From JAJTHY01 sp964458795 (GTDB lineage Bacteria > Pseudomonadota > Alphaproteobacteria > Rickettsiales > Midichloriaceae): a stretch of 31,595 bases of DNA. Below are positions 31,452 to 31,595 of this stretch, piece after piece. The stretch lies in NCBI GenBank assembly GCA_964458795.1, contig CAYWJW010000016.1, positions 1-31,595 of the forward strand. Direction: 5' to 3'. The notes below the pieces were generated by a model that was not told where the DNA came from, did not search any database, and worked only from the letters and a program-made list of their open reading frames with translations. Each line of letters opens with the position of its first letter. Positions within the stretch are counted from its first letter, which is position 1. The translations under genes were made by a program, and so were the position numbers.

Positions 31452-31595
31452 TAATAAAGTTCACCTAAATCATAAGTGAAGTTTAGACTTATGCCGCACG
31501 GATTCAAGCTTTTTGTTCAAAGTACTAAACATACTCATACTTCTCTTATCTTATTGTAAGTCTGAAGAATGATATAAAAGTTTTGAAGCATAGAC

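Overview
The window is chromosomal DNA of a low-GC, Gram-negative alphaproteobacterium. The best guess is Rickettsiales or a similar host- or protist-associated lineage. The evidence is an LPS pathway (lpxC, an O-antigen ligase), a DUF3035/BamF-type lipoprotein, a psd-pssA pair, AT-rich codon use, and a eukaryote-like leucine-rich-repeat protein. Order and family are inferred, not proven. Gene density is high, with many zero-gap or 4-14 nt overlapping junctions. No tRNA, rRNA, transposase, phage gene or CRISPR array was seen.

Layout. (1) 1-4142, plus strand: the end of a glutamine synthetase-family gene, then ddl-ftsQ-ftsA-recO (cell wall precursor, divisome, recombination). (2) 4144-4310: a 167-bp near-perfect palindrome fills the convergent gap. 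(3) 4323-6988, minus: psd-pssA-waaL (phosphatidylethanolamine synthesis and O-antigen ligation). (4) 7082-8396, plus: a LOG-family gene overlapping dapB; then lpxC (minus). (5) 9616-10545, minus: a CsoR-type Cu(I) repressor and a MauE/DoxX-like membrane protein behind an autoregulatory operator; then an orphan YefM-like antitoxin and a BamF-like lipoprotein. (6) 11470-17388, plus: one tightly coupled run hemH-gshB-wbpE-wbpB-wbpD-wbpA, joining the last step of haem synthesis, glutathione synthesis and a UDP-GlcNAc3NAcA sugar pathway. (7) 17389-21866: a hypothetical gene, elbB, a secreted intradiol-dioxygenase-like protein, two tiny secreted proteins with nearly identical signal peptides, and a 12-repeat LRR protein. 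(8) 22066-25526, plus: a small transaldolase/F6P-aldolase, an AsmA-like protein, a GNAT acetyltransferase and aspartate aminotransferase. (9) 25551-31451, minus: a VWA protein, wrbA, and an operon of a degenerate M48 peptidase, ybjQ, a RimB-like aspartic protease and rimK.

Several genes point to one theme, building and maintaining the cell envelope: Ddl/FtsQ/FtsA, Psd/PssA, LpxC, the O-antigen ligase, the Wbp sugar pathway, and the BamF- and AsmA-like proteins. A second theme is host interface or stress: the LRR protein, the small secreted proteins, WrbA, GshB and CsoR.

The most interesting non-coding signal is a two-block upstream element of about 60 bp. It occurs three times, always oriented toward the next gene (lpxC, elbB and the transaldolase gene). 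Both blocks are nearly invariant and are separated by exactly 19 unconserved bases, as expected of a shared promoter or regulator site. Other leads are the large palindrome, the twin secretion-signal genes, the RimK operon whose M48 homologue has lost its catalytic glutamate, and an upstream mini-ORF whose stop overlaps the lpxC start.
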